Of a stretch of 64,000 nucleotides of DNA, positions 63,372 through 64,000 are shown in pieces; within the stretch, counting starts at the first letter, position 1; each line of letters begins with the position of its first letter. This stretch comes from an uncultured Cohaesibacter sp. (GTDB lineage: Bacteria; Pseudomonadota; Alphaproteobacteria; Rhizobiales; Cohaesibacteraceae): positions 496,001 through 560,000 of the forward strand of contig NZ_OY782507.1 of the NCBI RefSeq assembly GCF_963677725.1. Direction: 5' to 3'. The notes below the pieces were generated by a model that ran no database searches, was not told the origin of the DNA, and was given only the letters and a program-made list of their open reading frames with translations. The position numbers and the translations under genes were made by a program.

Positions 63372-64000
<629 letters not shown>

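Overview
The window looks like chromosomal DNA of a marine-type alphaproteobacterium, probably Hyphomicrobiales; the genus is not determinable from this sequence. The evidence is the tripartite TRAP transporter operon, the glpR-glpD-glpK order, moderate GC and the style of the IS and tyrosine-recombinase remnants. Chromosomal functions flank a large accessory region on both sides.

Left flank (1-6.2 kb): the start of a PemK/MazF-like protein runs off the left edge. It is followed by a five-gene operon on the minus strand (TRAP DctP, DctQ, DctM, a tautomerase-like enzyme and an alpha/beta hydrolase), divergent from a LysR regulator. This looks like uptake plus catabolism of one organic acid-like compound. 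7.4-12.4 kb: a membrane-maintenance operon (flotillin, YqiJ-like, PspA-like and an unknown gene) and a second alpha/beta hydrolase.

12.4-23.3 kb is eroded accessory DNA. It holds a conserved small gene killed by one nonsense codon, a small secreted protein, a mosaic of IS5-like and IS1182-like transposase fragments, an unknown membrane/periplasm gene pair, a divergent pair of a HEPN (LA2681-like) protein and a KAP-type P-loop NTPase (probable defence genes), and pieces of an old integrase and an IS3 element. A short palindromic repeat family is scattered through this part.

23,363-55,538 is an integrated genomic island. Its ends are a perfect 16-bp direct repeat of the 3' end of tRNA-Ser(GCU), which stays intact at 55,525-55,614. 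A tyrosine integrase sits just inside the left end. The left half carries five 21-bp-spaced iterons, a Rep-like protein, unknown genes, a decayed integrase copy, an operon of an HTH protein plus two divergent tyrosine recombinases, and two PemK-like genes. The right half is a complete type III CRISPR system: cas6-cas2 and an RT-Cas1 fusion, two arrays (13 and 15 repeats) with matching leaders and promoters, an effector operon of a GGDE-type Cas10 plus three multi-domain RAMP proteins, and a CorA-like membrane protein (GMN motif) translationally coupled to a DHH-type phosphoesterase-like protein. CorA plus a DHH nuclease is the ancillary pair known from SAM-AMP-signalling type III systems. I therefore infer RNA-capable spacer acquisition combined with a membrane-targeting second-messenger response. 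The 2-3 effector polypeptides contain many RAMP domains and no recognisable small subunit, which makes this an unusual, condensed type III layout.

Right flank (55.7-64 kb): a TetR regulator with an AcrR-like operator, an RND efflux adaptor and pump, then the glycerol operon glpR-glpD-glpK (glpK cut by the window edge).
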